Notes: generated by a model from the sequence alone, not told the origin. A stretch of DNA of 64,000 bases from Chryseobacterium carnipullorum (GCF_900142785.1 NZ_FRCD01000011.1:62001-126000); one strand, 5' to 3'. Positions 44,942-53,184 are shown, numbered from the stretch's first letter. Translations and numbers: made by a program.

Positions 44942-44963
44942 AAAAAACCTCTCAATAGAGAGG
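44942..44963 (-). terminator. Orphan minus-strand terminator-like hairpin
   Basis: cctctc (44948-44953), loop aata, gagagg (44958-44963); on the minus strand followed by seven T. No minus-strand gene is seen upstream of it before the plus-strand crp gene. Confidence 0.55.
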
Positions 44964-45107
44964 CCTGATGTTAAAATGTAATGTATTGAGATATATGGAG
45001 TGCTTAATGTTCATCATCAAAAGTAAAAAATAAGGGATGATGTATTTTATGACTGGAGTCATGTTGTGGTAATTTTGTTATCAATATGTTAAATTTTAAA
45101 TATTATA

Positions 45108-45138
45108 TTGATTTTTTATGAACTAATATTTATTTTTG
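45108..45138 (+). promoter_or_regulatory. Promoter of the Crp/Fnr-family gene
   Basis: TTG (45108-45110), 20-bp spacer, TATTTTTG (45131-45138): full consensus. Predicted start near 45145 gives a leader of about 55 bases. Confidence 0.7.
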
Positions 45139-45199
45139 GATGATAAAATAATAAACCGTAAAGTGAATTTTTTTTTAAAAATTCAATTCCAGACTCTGT

Positions 45200-45811
45200 A
45201 TGCCAGATATTGCTATGATAATCGATGAAGAACTTTTACTTTCCTCAGGAGCCGACCTGATGAATTATGCGGTCAATGATGTTGTTTTTAGAGAGGGAGA
45301 TATGCCCAAATATTATTTTCAGATCAAAACCGGAACCGTCAAAATCAACAACTACCATGAAGATGGACGGGAAATCATTCACAGTGTTCCTTTTGACGGG
45401 CATTGCCTTGTGGAGAGTGCTCTGTTTATTGATAAAGCCTACCCAGTGAATGCCGTGGCTATGACTGGCTGTGAGATCATCAGGCTGGAAAAAAGTAAAT
45501 TTCTGTCGCTTATAGGCAATTCCCCCGATCTTATGACAAAACTCTACAGATATACGGCAGAAAGAATGTATTACAGGCATGTGATGATGAATAATATTTC
45601 AGCACCGGACCCAGGAACCAAAGTAAAACGGGTAATGGAAAGTCTGAAATCCTATAATCAATACACCAGCAAATATTCTTACCAATTTCCGTTTACGCGG
45701 CAACAGCTGGCCTCTCTTACCGGTTTATGTGTAGAAACGGTGATCCGGGTGGTCAAAAAAATGGAGAAGGAAAAAACAGTGAGGATACAAAACGGTAAAA
45801 TATTTTATTGA
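45200..45811 (+). CDS. Crp/Fnr-family regulator
   Basis: 203 residues. N-terminal cyclic-nucleotide-binding-type domain ('VVFREGDMPKYYFQIKTGTVKINNYHEDGREIIHSVPFDGHCLVESALF'), C-terminal winged helix ('FTRQQLASLTGLCVETVIRVVKKMEKE'). There is no Fnr-type cysteine cluster, so oxygen sensing through an Fe-S centre is unlikely. Target genes are unknown; it stands alone. Confidence 0.88.
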   Translation: MPDIAMIIDEELLLSSGADLMNYAVNDVVFREGDMPKYYFQIKTGTVKINNYHEDGREIIHSVPFDGHCLVESALFIDKAYPVNAVAMTGCEIIRLEKSKFLSLIGNSPDLMTKLYRYTAERMYYRHVMMNNISAPDPGTKVKRVMESLKSYNQYTSKYSYQFPFTRQQLASLTGLCVETVIRVVKKMEKEKTVRIQNGKIFY

Positions 45812-46053
45812 TCATTATTTTAGAAAGGTTATTTTCTACATTCCAACCCTGCCTATCATTCCTGTGATCTAGGGTATCAGTAACACTTATTGGGTAAGCT
45901 CCTTCATAGACTGGATCTTTTTTATCCAGTGCAAAAAGGATTGCAAAAAACTAAAAGAAAAAGAGCATTAGCAGCAGTCCTTATTTTTAAATGAAATTCA
46001 TAATTTTTTAATATTTATGCCATTATTGTGGTTTTCATAATGGAAATTTTGTT

Positions 46054-46061
46054 TATATTTG
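46054..46061 (+). promoter_or_regulatory. -7 element before the short-RNA candidate
   Basis: TATATTTG matches TAnnTTTG; a TTG at 46026-46028 is 25 bp upstream, slightly beyond the normal spacing. Confidence 0.45.
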
Positions 46062-46065
46062 TGCT

Positions 46066-46131
46066 TCGAAATAATTTTTTTTCATCATTTGTGTTTTTTT
46101 AAGGTCTCCTGATTCAGGGGACCTTTTTTAT
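46066..46131 (+). ncRNA. Candidate small RNA of about 65 nt
   Basis: A -7 element at 46054-46061 is followed within 50 bp by a good intrinsic terminator: aaggtctcc (46101-46109) pairs with ggggacctt (46117-46125), then T6. No open frame of any length lies between. The 5' end is estimated from the -7 element. No known RNA family is recognised. Confidence 0.4.
46101..46131 (+). terminator. Intrinsic terminator
   Basis: 9-bp stem with one G-U, 7-base loop, followed by a T-run. It could end the short-RNA candidate or read-through from crp. Confidence 0.75.
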
Positions 46132-46196
46132 TATGTGCAGGCGTAAATGTTTATTTCATACGTATGTGAAAATATAATTGCGAATTAAGGGTTACC

Positions 46197-46314
46197 ATGT
46201 CAAAATTCAAAATCAACATCGTTGAAGGTCCGCTTTAAAGCAAAAGAAATATATCCTGCAATAGGCGCTTCTTACGGAGATATATTGACAGGAGCGTGGT
46301 CAACAATGGTTTAA
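46197..46314 (+). pseudogene. Frameshifted mini-ORF remnant
   Basis: ATG 46197 gives MSKFKINIVEGPL then TAA (46236). Shifted by one base, the reading continues FKAKEIYPAIGASYGDILTG plus six residues to TAA at 46312-46314. The two halves join into a plausible 38-residue start of a larger protein, but no downstream continuation remains. Family unknown. Confidence 0.3.
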
Positions 46315-46374
46315 AATAAAATGAGTGCAAATGCTTATTTAAATTCCAGAATATTAAAAATTACACTAATCATC

Positions 46375-47157
46375 TTACTGTGTTGTTTTCACAAAATCCG
46401 TTGGCTTAGACTGCATCACAGACTGGAAACTTCTTGTAAAAGCCTGCACACTCCTGTACCCTACTTTGTACGCAGTTTCCGAAATTGTAAGGTCGCCCGA
46501 GCTCAACAATTCAAGACTTTTGATAATTCTCAGAATCTGCTGATACTTACTCAATGTCATTCCGGTTTCTTTTTTAAAGATACGTTCCAGTGTTCGCAGG
46601 GAAAGCAGGGAGATTTCACTGATATCTTCTATCCTGATATCTTCCTGGTAATGTTTGTGAAGGTATTCAATTGGTTTCGACAATCGTTTATCTTCCGGAA
46701 GGCTGATGTGCAATTTCAGTGAATGTTCCACAAAACGTGGCAGCTCATTAAAAAGGGCCTGTAAAAATATCATCTCATCCGGATCATTTACTGTGCTTTT
46801 TGACCATCTCTCTGAATATTTTATCATTTCTTTTAAAACAGGAGGAACTGAAAAAATATTGATCTCATGATGAAAAACACTTTTTTTTTCTACATCAGCA
46901 AACATGATCATCAGTTTGATCTTCTCAGAATGTGAATTGGTTTTATGCAGAGATCCGGGAGGAATCCAGGCTGCATGGTTTTGTGGAAGCAGATAAATCT
47001 TCCCATCCACGGTGATGTACTGGAATCCGCTTTCTACATATACCAATTGGCCTTTTTCATGGGTATGAAGGATATCATCATGCCGCCAGTTTTCTTCAAA
47101 CCATACAAAATAAGGTTTACCCAATTCTTCAATGGCTATTGTATCGTGTGGATTCAT
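46375..47157 (-). CDS. AraC-family regulator with cupin domain
   Basis: 260 residues. Cupin-like N-terminus ('HTHEKGQLVYVESGFQYITVDGK', 'AAWIPPGSLH'), then two helix-turn-helix motifs ('LSLRTLERIFKKETGMTLSKYQQILRI' in part and 'ISETAYKVGYRSVQAFTRSFQS'). It resembles the NimR-type regulators that sit divergent from CynX/NimT transporters, and here too the divergent neighbour is such a transporter 72 bp away. It probably controls that gene in response to a small molecule. Confidence 0.88.
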   Translation of the reverse strand: MNPHDTIAIEELGKPYFVWFEENWRHDDILHTHEKGQLVYVESGFQYITVDGKIYLLPQNHAAWIPPGSLHKTNSHSEKIKLMIMFADVEKKSVFHHEINIFSVPPVLKEMIKYSERWSKSTVNDPDEMIFLQALFNELPRFVEHSLKLHISLPEDKRLSKPIEYLHKHYQEDIRIEDISEISLLSLRTLERIFKKETGMTLSKYQQILRIIKSLELLSSGDLTISETAYKVGYRSVQAFTRSFQSVMQSKPTDFVKTTQ

Positions 47158-47180
47158 GTCGTTTTAGGTTAAAACTTTGG

Positions 47181-47212
47181 CAAAATTAAACAAAACAACT
47201 GAATTAATTTTG
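47181..47212. promoter_or_regulatory. Back-to-back -7 elements of the AraC and MFS genes
   Basis: caaaattaa (47181-47189) and its exact complement ttaattttg (47204-47212) give TAATTTTG -7 elements on both strands within the 72-bp divergent gap. TTG at 47177-47179 is 25 bp before the plus-strand element. Confidence 0.45.
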
Positions 47213-47229
47213 CAATAAATGTTTATTGT

Positions 47230-48435
47230 ATGACGAAGAATGAAACAAGAAAAAATGCTTCTTACGTTCTGATGCTGATTAATGTACTGGTTGTAATCCT
47301 GGTTTCCAGTAATCTCAGATCTCCTATTATTTCTGTATCTCCTGTATTGACAGATATACGGAATGCTCTGAAACTGGATAGTTTTCAGGTGAGCCTGCTT
47401 ACTTCTATTCCCCTCTTTATGTTTGCCACCTGTTCGGTTTTGGTCAGCAGATTTTCACATCAATTCAGTATCAGCAGATTTCTGATGTATTCTCTTATAA
47501 TTTTGAGTTTTGGTCTGTTTTTACGAATTACAGGATCTCTCTGGATGCTTTTTGCGGGGTCTGTGTTCATAGGACTGGGTATTTGTATAGGAAATGTGGT
47601 GACTCCGGGCTATATCAAGAATAATTTCCCAAAACAGATTGGTCTGATGACCGGGATTTTTGCCGTTTCCATGAATCTTACTGCGGCACTGGCATCAGGT
47701 TTCAGTGTAAAAATAGGCGAATGGACGGGTTTCGGATGGCGTGGTTCACTGGGAATCTGGCTTGTGATTGCTGCTCTGGGATTATTCGTTTTGATTCTTG
47801 AATTAATTTTCAATAAAAGAAATCCGGATCAGGCAAAGGCGACAGTAAGCCGTTCTGATTTTAATATGTTTAAATCTGCTCAGGCATGGAACATCAGTAT
47901 TTTTATGGGCTTACAGTCGCTGTTTTATTATTGCATTATGGCCTGGCTTCCTTCGTTCCTGACGGATTATAAAATGCAGGGTGAAAGTACGGGATGGGTG
48001 CTGTTCGTGATTCAGATTACCATGATTCCTGTTACTTTTTGTGCACCTATTATTGCCGGAAAAATGAAAAACCAGCGGATTCTGATTGTTTTTATCTGTA
48101 CGCTAATGTTTGTAAGCACAATGATGTTTGCATGGCTGCAGTCTCAATGGATCTATGCTAATGCTATGATTATCGGGATCTCCAATGGCCTGTCTTTCAG
48201 TTTATCGATTCTGTTCTTTTCAACAAAGACAAAAAACAGCGCCAATGCAGTAAAAATATCGGGAATGGCCCAATCTGTAGGCTACCTGATTGCAGCATTT
48301 GGACCTCCGGTATTTGGAAAACTTCATGACTGGGATATTTCATGGAAGAGTTCTTTCTATTTTTTAAGTTTTGCTGTCCTTGTGATGTTTTATTTCGGAA
48401 TGAAGGCCGCAAGAAATCAATATGTTGAAGATTGA
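47230..48435 (+). CDS. MFS transporter, CynX/NimT family
   Basis: 401 residues, 12 membrane helices. 'SSNLRSPIISVSPVLTDIR' and 'GLGICIGNVVTPGYIKNNFPKQIGLMTGIFAVSMNLTAALASG' are characteristic of the CynX/NimT (cyanate, nitroimidazole) exporters. Likely an efflux carrier for a small toxic compound. Divergent from its probable AraC regulator. Confidence 0.87.
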   Translation: MTKNETRKNASYVLMLINVLVVILVSSNLRSPIISVSPVLTDIRNALKLDSFQVSLLTSIPLFMFATCSVLVSRFSHQFSISRFLMYSLIILSFGLFLRITGSLWMLFAGSVFIGLGICIGNVVTPGYIKNNFPKQIGLMTGIFAVSMNLTAALASGFSVKIGEWTGFGWRGSLGIWLVIAALGLFVLILELIFNKRNPDQAKATVSRSDFNMFKSAQAWNISIFMGLQSLFYYCIMAWLPSFLTDYKMQGESTGWVLFVIQITMIPVTFCAPIIAGKMKNQRILIVFICTLMFVSTMMFAWLQSQWIYANAMIIGISNGLSFSLSILFFSTKTKNSANAVKISGMAQSVGYLIAAFGPPVFGKLHDWDISWKSSFYFLSFAVLVMFYFGMKAARNQYVED

Positions 48436-48567
48436 CAGAGGTATTCAAGAATTTTATAACAGCTGAAATAAAGATCATTATTTCAAATCTTTCGTGTAGG
48501 TCCAAACTAACTTTACGATCTTCAGATGCGACATTTTAATTCAAATAAAATCAATGTAAATAATTTG

Positions 48568-48597
48568 CTACTGCATTTAAACATACGTATGCAGTAG
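48568..48597 (+). terminator. Hairpin downstream of the MFS gene
   Basis: ctactgcat (48568-48576) pairs exactly with atgcagtag (48589-48597), then attttt. It lies 130 bp past the stop, in a 299-bp stretch with no other feature I can support. Confidence 0.5.
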
Positions 48598-48679
48598 ATT
48601 TTTCACTATAAATCTGCCATTAAAAATGGTGGTATTAAGTATTGTGATCTTTTTATTTGAATCATTTTAATTTTTACAT

Positions 48680-48714
48680 CAAAACAGTCTTGCTTTATTA
48701 GCAAGACTGTTTTG
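48680..48714. terminator. Terminator of the isochorismatase gene, 14-bp stem
   Basis: caaaacagtcttgc (48680-48693) and its exact complement (48701-48714) around a 7-base loop, 20 bp past the stop at 48735 on the minus strand. Confidence 0.75.
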
Positions 48715-48734
48715 AAATTAAGGACTGGTATCTT

Positions 48735-49322
48735 TTATTTTCCTAATTTAGAAACGACTTCCTCTAAGTTGATTTGCATTACCTTTTGTCCATCTGCTGT
48801 GCTAAAATCTTGGAATAATTCTGTAACCGTTGCATTTGCTGATAAAACCTTTGCGCCGATTTGTCTGAAATAATCGAATGAAGTTTCATCAGCCAGTTGG
48901 CTCATACTTCCGCTTGCGTCGGCTACTACAATTACATTATAACCTAATTCAATGGCAGACGTAACAGTATGCAAAAGGCATATATCTGTTGTAAGACCAC
49001 AAATAACCAGGTTTTTTCTGTTAAGATTTTTTACAGCAGTTTTAAAATCAGGGTCGATAAAGCAGTTCAATGTTCCCCCTCTTTTAATTCTGTTATCAAA
49101 TTGTTTTGGGGCTGTTTTCTGAATGCCATCCCAAGTCAGACCAATTTGCTCTTCCATAGTAGTGGTAATCAGTAAAGGGACATTTACTTCTGCTCCGACT
49201 CTCGCAAGCATACGTAAATTATTTTCTACATTTTTTTTATCCTGACTGTAAATCCAATCCATTGTAGATGTTTGATGGTCAACTAATAGGATTGCCGAAT
49301 TTTGTGGGGTAAATTGTTCCAT
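48735..49322 (-). CDS. Isochorismatase-family cysteine hydrolase (YcaC-like)
   Basis: 195 residues. Catalytic triad by position: Asp15 ('LLVDHQ'), a basic residue in 'NRIKRGG' (about 80-81) and Cys115 ('CGLTTDICL'). The order and spacing fit YcaC, an octameric hydrolase of unknown substrate. The extra C-terminal part ('FQDFSTADGQKVMQINLEEV') is usual in the group. It is divergent from an HxlR regulator; TATTTTTG at 49354-49361 is its -7 element. Confidence 0.88.
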   Translation of the reverse strand: MEQFTPQNSAILLVDHQTSTMDWIYSQDKKNVENNLRMLARVGAEVNVPLLITTTMEEQIGLTWDGIQKTAPKQFDNRIKRGGTLNCFIDPDFKTAVKNLNRKNLVICGLTTDICLLHTVTSAIELGYNVIVVADASGSMSQLADETSFDYFRQIGAKVLSANATVTELFQDFSTADGQKVMQINLEEVVSKLGK

Positions 49323-49353
49323 TTTTTTTAATCTTTTGCTGTTAATAATGATG

Positions 49354-49361
49354 CAAAAATA
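49354..49361 (-). promoter_or_regulatory. -7 element of the isochorismatase gene
   Basis: TATTTTTG on the minus strand, 31 bp before the ATG. Confidence 0.4.
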
Positions 49362-49389
49362 ATTACATTTACTTTCTATACTACCGTTG

Positions 49390-49427
49390 TTACCTACAGG
49401 TAAGTAGTTACGTTCAAGTAAGTGAAC
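49390..49427. promoter_or_regulatory. Candidate HxlR operator pair
   Basis: TTACCT-N2-AGGTAA (49390-49403) and GTTCA-N6-TGAAC (49412-49427) are inverted repeats in the 121-bp divergent gap, upstream of the isochorismatase promoter and just before the HxlR gene. Confidence 0.45.
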
Positions 49428-49443
49428 TGAAAATCATACATAT

Positions 49444-49785
49444 ATGGAAAATAAAGAGCCACTTTGTCAGTTTAAGTTAATGGCATCCAGAGATGCTTTG
49501 GAAGTTATTCAGGGTAAATGGCGTATTCCAATTATTATTTCGCTTACCTATGGAAAAAAAAGATTTGGTGAAATTCATCGGGATATAGCTGATATTTCTC
49601 CTAAAATGTTGTCACAGGAATTGAAATCATTGGAAACGAATAAAATCATTACAAGAACATTATTTGATACTAAGCCCTTAACAGTAGAATATTCTTTAAC
49701 TCCATTGGGCTTGTCAACAACTAAATTGTTAGATGAGCTATTAAACTGGGGCATTCATTTCCGAAATGAAGTTGTAGGTAAATAG
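49444..49785 (+). CDS. HxlR-family regulator
   Basis: 113 residues: winged helix typical of HxlR ('DALEVIQGKWRIPIIISLTYGKKRFGEIHRDI', 'MLSQELKSLETNKIITRT', 'VEYSLTPLG'). It has a Cys near the N-terminus (LCQF), where redox- or electrophile-sensing members keep theirs. It probably controls the divergent isochorismatase-like hydrolase. Confidence 0.88.
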   Translation: MENKEPLCQFKLMASRDALEVIQGKWRIPIIISLTYGKKRFGEIHRDIADISPKMLSQELKSLETNKIITRTLFDTKPLTVEYSLTPLGLSTTKLLDELLNWGIHFRNEVVGK

Positions 49786-49913
49786 TATTGATCATCAAAA
49801 ATAGGATGATCATTTTTTAACTTTTATTTTTCTCTGTGGAACACCATAGAAAAATTCACATATTTTAAGCTTATCTGAGGGCCAAAAGAATCACAGCCTT
49901 GAAGATTAAAAAC

Positions 49914-49942
49914 AAAAAAAGTCTCATCAAGAGACCTTTTTT
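49914..49942. terminator. Bidirectional terminator
   Basis: gtctc (49921-49925), loop atcaa, gagac (49931-49935), flanked by A7 and T6; lies between the convergent HxlR and hydrolase genes. Confidence 0.7.
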
Positions 49943-49968
49943 ATGCAGAGCAAAAGTAATATATGCCT

Positions 49969-51045
49969 TTAAAGATTTTCATGAAAAAATGTTTCCAGTT
50001 TTTCAAAAGGAATCAATTGGGTTTTATCATACAGATCTACATGTCCCGCGTTCGGAACATAATACAGTTCTTTCGGTTCGGCGGCAAGTTGATAAGCCGC
50101 TTCACTGAATTCTTTTGAGTGCGCCTGATCTCCTGTAATAAACAGCATGGGTCTGGGAGAAATGCTTTCTATGTCATTAAGAGGATAGAAATTCATGAAT
50201 TTGGTATTACTGCTCAATGTGGGATGGGTAGTCAACTCCGGCGAACTTCCTTTCGGAGTATATTCTCCCCTCGAAGTCCTGTAAAAATCATAAAATTCGC
50301 GTTGTATAGGAGGTGTATTTTTGTCCAGTTGGTGAACAGTTCCGCTTGTATATCTCCTTTTTCCGCCTGTAAATTCTACGTAACGCTGTTCTGCAGCTTC
50401 CTTAATGATTTTCTTTCGCTGTTCGAGACTTTGAGAATGATTCAGTGCATTTCGGTTGGCCGCCCCCATATCATACATACTCACGGTTGCTATCGCTTTC
50501 ATTCTGGGGTCAATTTTCGCTGCACTGATCACAAAACTTCCGCTCCCGCAAATACCGATAATGCCAATTCTGTTCTTATCAATGAATGATCTTGTTCCGA
50601 GAAAATCAACGGCGGCACTGAAATCTTCTGCATAGATATCTGGAGCCACAGCATTTCTCGGTTCTCCGGCACTTTCTCCCCAAAAGGAAAGATCAATCGC
50701 TAAGGTTACAAAACCTTTCCCGGCCATTTTGGATGCATACAAATCAGCACTCTGCTCCTTTACCGCACCCATCGGATGTCCTACAATGATGGCTGGATAT
50801 TTTTCATTTTGGTTAAAATTTTCTGAAATAAAGAGATGTCCCGCAACCACCATATTGTATTGATTTTTAAAGGTAACTTTATACACAGTAATATTGCTGT
50901 CCACTTTAAAAGTAGTGTATTGGTGGGCGTTGATTTTTTCCATTTTATTTTTTTCTGAATCCGGATGATTCTTTTTTACGTTCTGTGATGCTACTTTCTC
51001 TGAAAACAGAAGACATAGAGCTACTGCCCATATTGATTTTTTCAT
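49969..51045 (-). CDS. Exported alpha/beta hydrolase with cysteine nucleophile (dienelactone-hydrolase-like)
   Basis: 358 residues. Signal peptide (ends near 'KVASQN'). The nucleophile elbow is 'GICGSG', with Cys in place of Ser as in dienelactone hydrolases; the acid is in 'FITGDQAHS' and the base in 'NAGHVDLYD'. 'GHPMGAVKEQSADLYASKMA' is usual in the YcjY-like branch. Its start overlaps the stop of the acetyltransferase gene by one base (TAATG), so the two are translationally coupled. Substrate unknown. Confidence 0.83.
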   Translation of the reverse strand: MKKSIWAVALCLLFSEKVASQNVKKNHPDSEKNKMEKINAHQYTTFKVDSNITVYKVTFKNQYNMVVAGHLFISENFNQNEKYPAIIVGHPMGAVKEQSADLYASKMAGKGFVTLAIDLSFWGESAGEPRNAVAPDIYAEDFSAAVDFLGTRSFIDKNRIGIIGICGSGSFVISAAKIDPRMKAIATVSMYDMGAANRNALNHSQSLEQRKKIIKEAAEQRYVEFTGGKRRYTSGTVHQLDKNTPPIQREFYDFYRTSRGEYTPKGSSPELTTHPTLSSNTKFMNFYPLNDIESISPRPMLFITGDQAHSKEFSEAAYQLAAEPKELYYVPNAGHVDLYDKTQLIPFEKLETFFHENL

Positions 51046-51617
51046 TATTGATCAATTGATTTAATTATTTTAGCCGGAACTCCCCCTACGACCATACCAT
51101 CAGGAACATCTTTTGAAACGACTGCCCCGGACGCAACTACAGCATTTTCCCCAATAGTAACTCCGGGAAGGATGGTAGATCCGGCACCAATCCATGCTCC
51201 TTTTTTTATGAGAATAGGTTGGGTAATGAGTGCTCTCCTGTTTTTGGGATCCAGCGGATGATTTTCTGTAATCAGGCTTACTTTGGGACCAATCAAAACG
51301 TCGTCTTCTATCGTAATTCCGCCCATATCCAGAAAGGAACAGGCATGATTGATAAAAATATTTTTCCCAAGAGTAATGAATTTTCCGAAATTGGTGTAGA
51401 ACGGCGGAAATATCGTTGTGCTTTCATCGATGGTAACGTCCGTAATTTCACCAATACAATCACGTACCTGGCGGATATTCGTGGCATTATTAAGCTTCTG
51501 AGATAGCGCAATCGTTCTGTTTACAATTTCATTAATCCTATCATATTCAGGATCATTGGGATGAATAGCTCCACCACTTTTCAGCCTTTCCAATATATTT
51601 TTATTTTGCATTTTCAT
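51045..51617 (-). CDS. Sugar O-acetyltransferase, left-handed beta-helix (maltose/galactoside acetyltransferase-like)
   Basis: 190 residues with hexapeptide repeats ('[20 protein letters not shown]', '[43 protein letters not shown]'). The catalytic His lies in 'ENHPLDP'. Transfers acetyl from CoA to a sugar or similar acceptor in the cytoplasm. First gene of a pair with the exported hydrolase. Confidence 0.88.
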   Translation of the reverse strand: MKMQNKNILERLKSGGAIHPNDPEYDRINEIVNRTIALSQKLNNATNIRQVRDCIGEITDVTIDESTTIFPPFYTNFGKFITLGKNIFINHACSFLDMGGITIEDDVLIGPKVSLITENHPLDPKNRRALITQPILIKKGAWIGAGSTILPGVTIGENAVVASGAVVSKDVPDGMVVGGVPAKIIKSIDQ

Positions 51618-51649
51618 CTTTTTAATATAAAACGAAATTAAAATAAAAA

Positions 51650-51673
51650 CCCCACAAAGATGTCTTTGTGAGG
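51650..51673 (-). terminator. Terminator after the truncated NTF2-like gene
   Basis: ccccacaaag (51650-51659) pairs with ctttgtgagg (51664-51673), one G-U on the minus strand, then a T-run. Confidence 0.65.
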
Positions 51674-51774
51674 CTCAATTAACCTTTCTGAGAAGCTCAA
51701 AAAAGGGAAAACATTGATTATTCAGACGCAACTAAGCTCTCTAATATTGACGTTCCGTAATCAGTCACCGACTA

Positions 51775-52104
51775 CTACAAATCGGGGCTGGTCTCAACAA
51801 TGATGAAATAACCGATACGATCCTTTATAAGCCATTTTCCATTCTGACGTACATATTTGTCATCATATTTAACGCTATAATCGGTCAGGATATCCTTGCC
51901 TTCTACCTCCCGGATCATTTTGATCTGAGAAAAAAAAGTTCCGGTAGCAGTATCTCCATCGATTTCCACCGTATGCTGTCCGTTCAGGGTAAAATAGGTT
52001 TTAACCTGTGAAGCATGGCTATTAAATTCATTTTCGAGCTTTTCTCTGCCTACCGTATCTCCTGCCAGAAAATCTCCCATATAGGCTTTATAGGTAATAT
52101 AAGA
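51775..52104 (-). pseudogene. SnoaL/NTF2-like gene lacking its 5' end
   Basis: The frame encodes a C-terminal NTF2-fold half: 'YITYKAYMGDFLAGDTVGREKLENEF', 'TVEIDGDTATGTFFSQIKM' and 'YDDKYVRQNGKWLIKDRIGYF'. An internal Met (52080) would give 101 residues, but homologous sequence clearly continues upstream to about 52104, where it stops abruptly at a junction with an HxlR fragment read the other way. About 30-40 N-terminal residues are missing. Confidence 0.7.
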
Positions 52105-52351
52105 GATTCAAAGACAGGTGAACGGAATATCTGCAAGGGTACTTTCCAGCGAACTTAAAGAATTGGAACTGAACGGATTTATCATAAAAAAAGTTTCTGT
52201 TGGTTATCCTGTAAGTATTGAATATGAATTGCTTCCCTACAGTCATACCCTGGAAGAATTGGTAGGAGCAATGACCAGATGGGGAATGCAGCACAGACAG
52301 AAAATTAAAAGCGAGATGGCTTCCGGAGGAAAATCTTCCGGTAAAAAATAA
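52103..52351 (+). pseudogene. HxlR-family regulator gene lacking its 5' end
   Basis: The frame from 52103 reads 'EIQRQVNGISARVLSSELKE' and on to 'VEYELLPYSHTLEELVGAMTRWGMQHR', the second half of an HxlR regulator. Compared with the intact HxlR at 49444 it lacks about the first 40 residues including 'GKW.. ..FGEI'. A GTG at 52118 would allow a 77-residue product without half of its DNA-binding domain. Its broken end abuts that of the NTF2-like gene. Confidence 0.72.
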
Positions 52352-52362
52352 AAGTGTGGTAA

Positions 52363-53184
52363 TTATAGATCGGATGGTGAAAAACCATATTCTTTTTTAA
52401 AAGCTGTGGAAAAATGAGACGGATTTTTAAATCCCACTTCCATATAAACGTCCTGCACTTTTTTATTTTCTTCTTTCAGCTTAAAATAAGCGACTTCGAG
52501 GCGTTTTTTTATCAGCCATTTCTGAGGGGTGAGATGGCTTATTTTCTTAAAATCCCGTTTAAATGTGGCGAGACTTCTGCCCGTATAGGAGGCAATCTGT
52601 TCCATGGTAAGATCATCCCTGTAATTTTCGTTAAGAAATCCCAGAATATCTACTTTCCAGGGTTCTGTAAAATCGAATAGTACAGGATATAAATCTTCAG
52701 AACTATTGAGAATGGCATAAATCCCTTCAAGGAGTTTCAGATGAGCAACACCTTCGGTAGGTTTTATATGGCCATCAAAATAAGGCGTTAAAGACTGAAA
52801 CAAGCTGGTAATATCGGGACGGATTTCAAGTTTAAATATATTTTTTTCTGAAACTGAGGGTTTCTTTGGTATTTCAGACCTGTTCATTTTGCTGTAAAAC
52901 TCTCGAAGAACAGATCTTTCAAAAGTAAGTGAGATCCCTTTGTATAAATCTTTTCCTACACTATTTTTATACATGATGAGCCGATGATCGCGTCGGATAA
53001 AGGCACACTCCCCTGCTTTGATCACAACTTTTTCTCCTCTGTCCTCTATGATCTGCTCTCCGGAATACAGATACAGCAGAACATGTTCAGGAGTTGCATG
53101 AATGCATTTTTCGCTGTACTCTGAAAAGCAGGAAAGAAAGATACCTGAGTAGTTCAAAGTTCTCAATGTGTCTGTCTGTTCCAT
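52363..53184 (-). CDS. AraC-family regulator
   Basis: 273 residues from Met 53184 ('MEQTDTLRTLNYSG'). The frame reaches back to 53256, but a TAAATTTG -7 element at 53211-53218 lies within that extension, so 53184 is the better start. Cupin-like N-terminus ('LLYLYSGEQIIEDRG', 'CAFIRRDHR'); C-terminal HTH pair ('LTMEQIASYTGRSLATFKRDFKK' and 'VQDVYMEVGFKNPSHFSTAFKKEYG'). Target unknown; the neighbours are remnants and a DUF421 gene. Confidence 0.87.
   Translation of the reverse strand: MEQTDTLRTLNYSGIFLSCFSEYSEKCIHATPEHVLLYLYSGEQIIEDRGEKVVIKAGECAFIRRDHRLIMYKNSVGKDLYKGISLTFERSVLREFYSKMNRSEIPKKPSVSEKNIFKLEIRPDITSLFQSLTPYFDGHIKPTEGVAHLKLLEGIYAILNSSEDLYPVLFDFTEPWKVDILGFLNENYRDDLTMEQIASYTGRSLATFKRDFKKISHLTPQKWLIKKRLEVAYFKLKEENKKVQDVYMEVGFKNPSHFSTAFKKEYGFSPSDL

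Larger units (their letters stand above)
44791..45199. other. Intergenic region with an orphan hairpin and the crp promoter
   Basis: 409 bp. It holds a minus-oriented terminator-like hairpin (44942-44963) that serves no visible minus-strand gene, and at 45108-45138 a consensus promoter for the Crp gene. Nothing else is supported. Confidence 0.5.
45812..46374. other. Intergenic region: small-RNA candidate and a frameshifted mini-ORF
   Basis: 563 bp between crp and an AraC gene. It contains a small hairpin (45910-45930), a -7 element plus terminator that could frame a short RNA (46054-46131) and a 13-codon ORF that continues in another frame (46197-46314). Confidence 0.5.

Noticed and set aside
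45910..45930. Hairpin actggat-atccagt as crp terminator
   Set aside because: Seven weak pairs and no T-run after the stem; the terminator at 46101 is stronger.
46157..48591. catacgtatg palindrome at 46157 and again at 48582, flanking the AraC-MFS pair, as possible element ends
   Set aside because: Only 10 bases are shared and the flanks differ; too short to claim an inserted unit.
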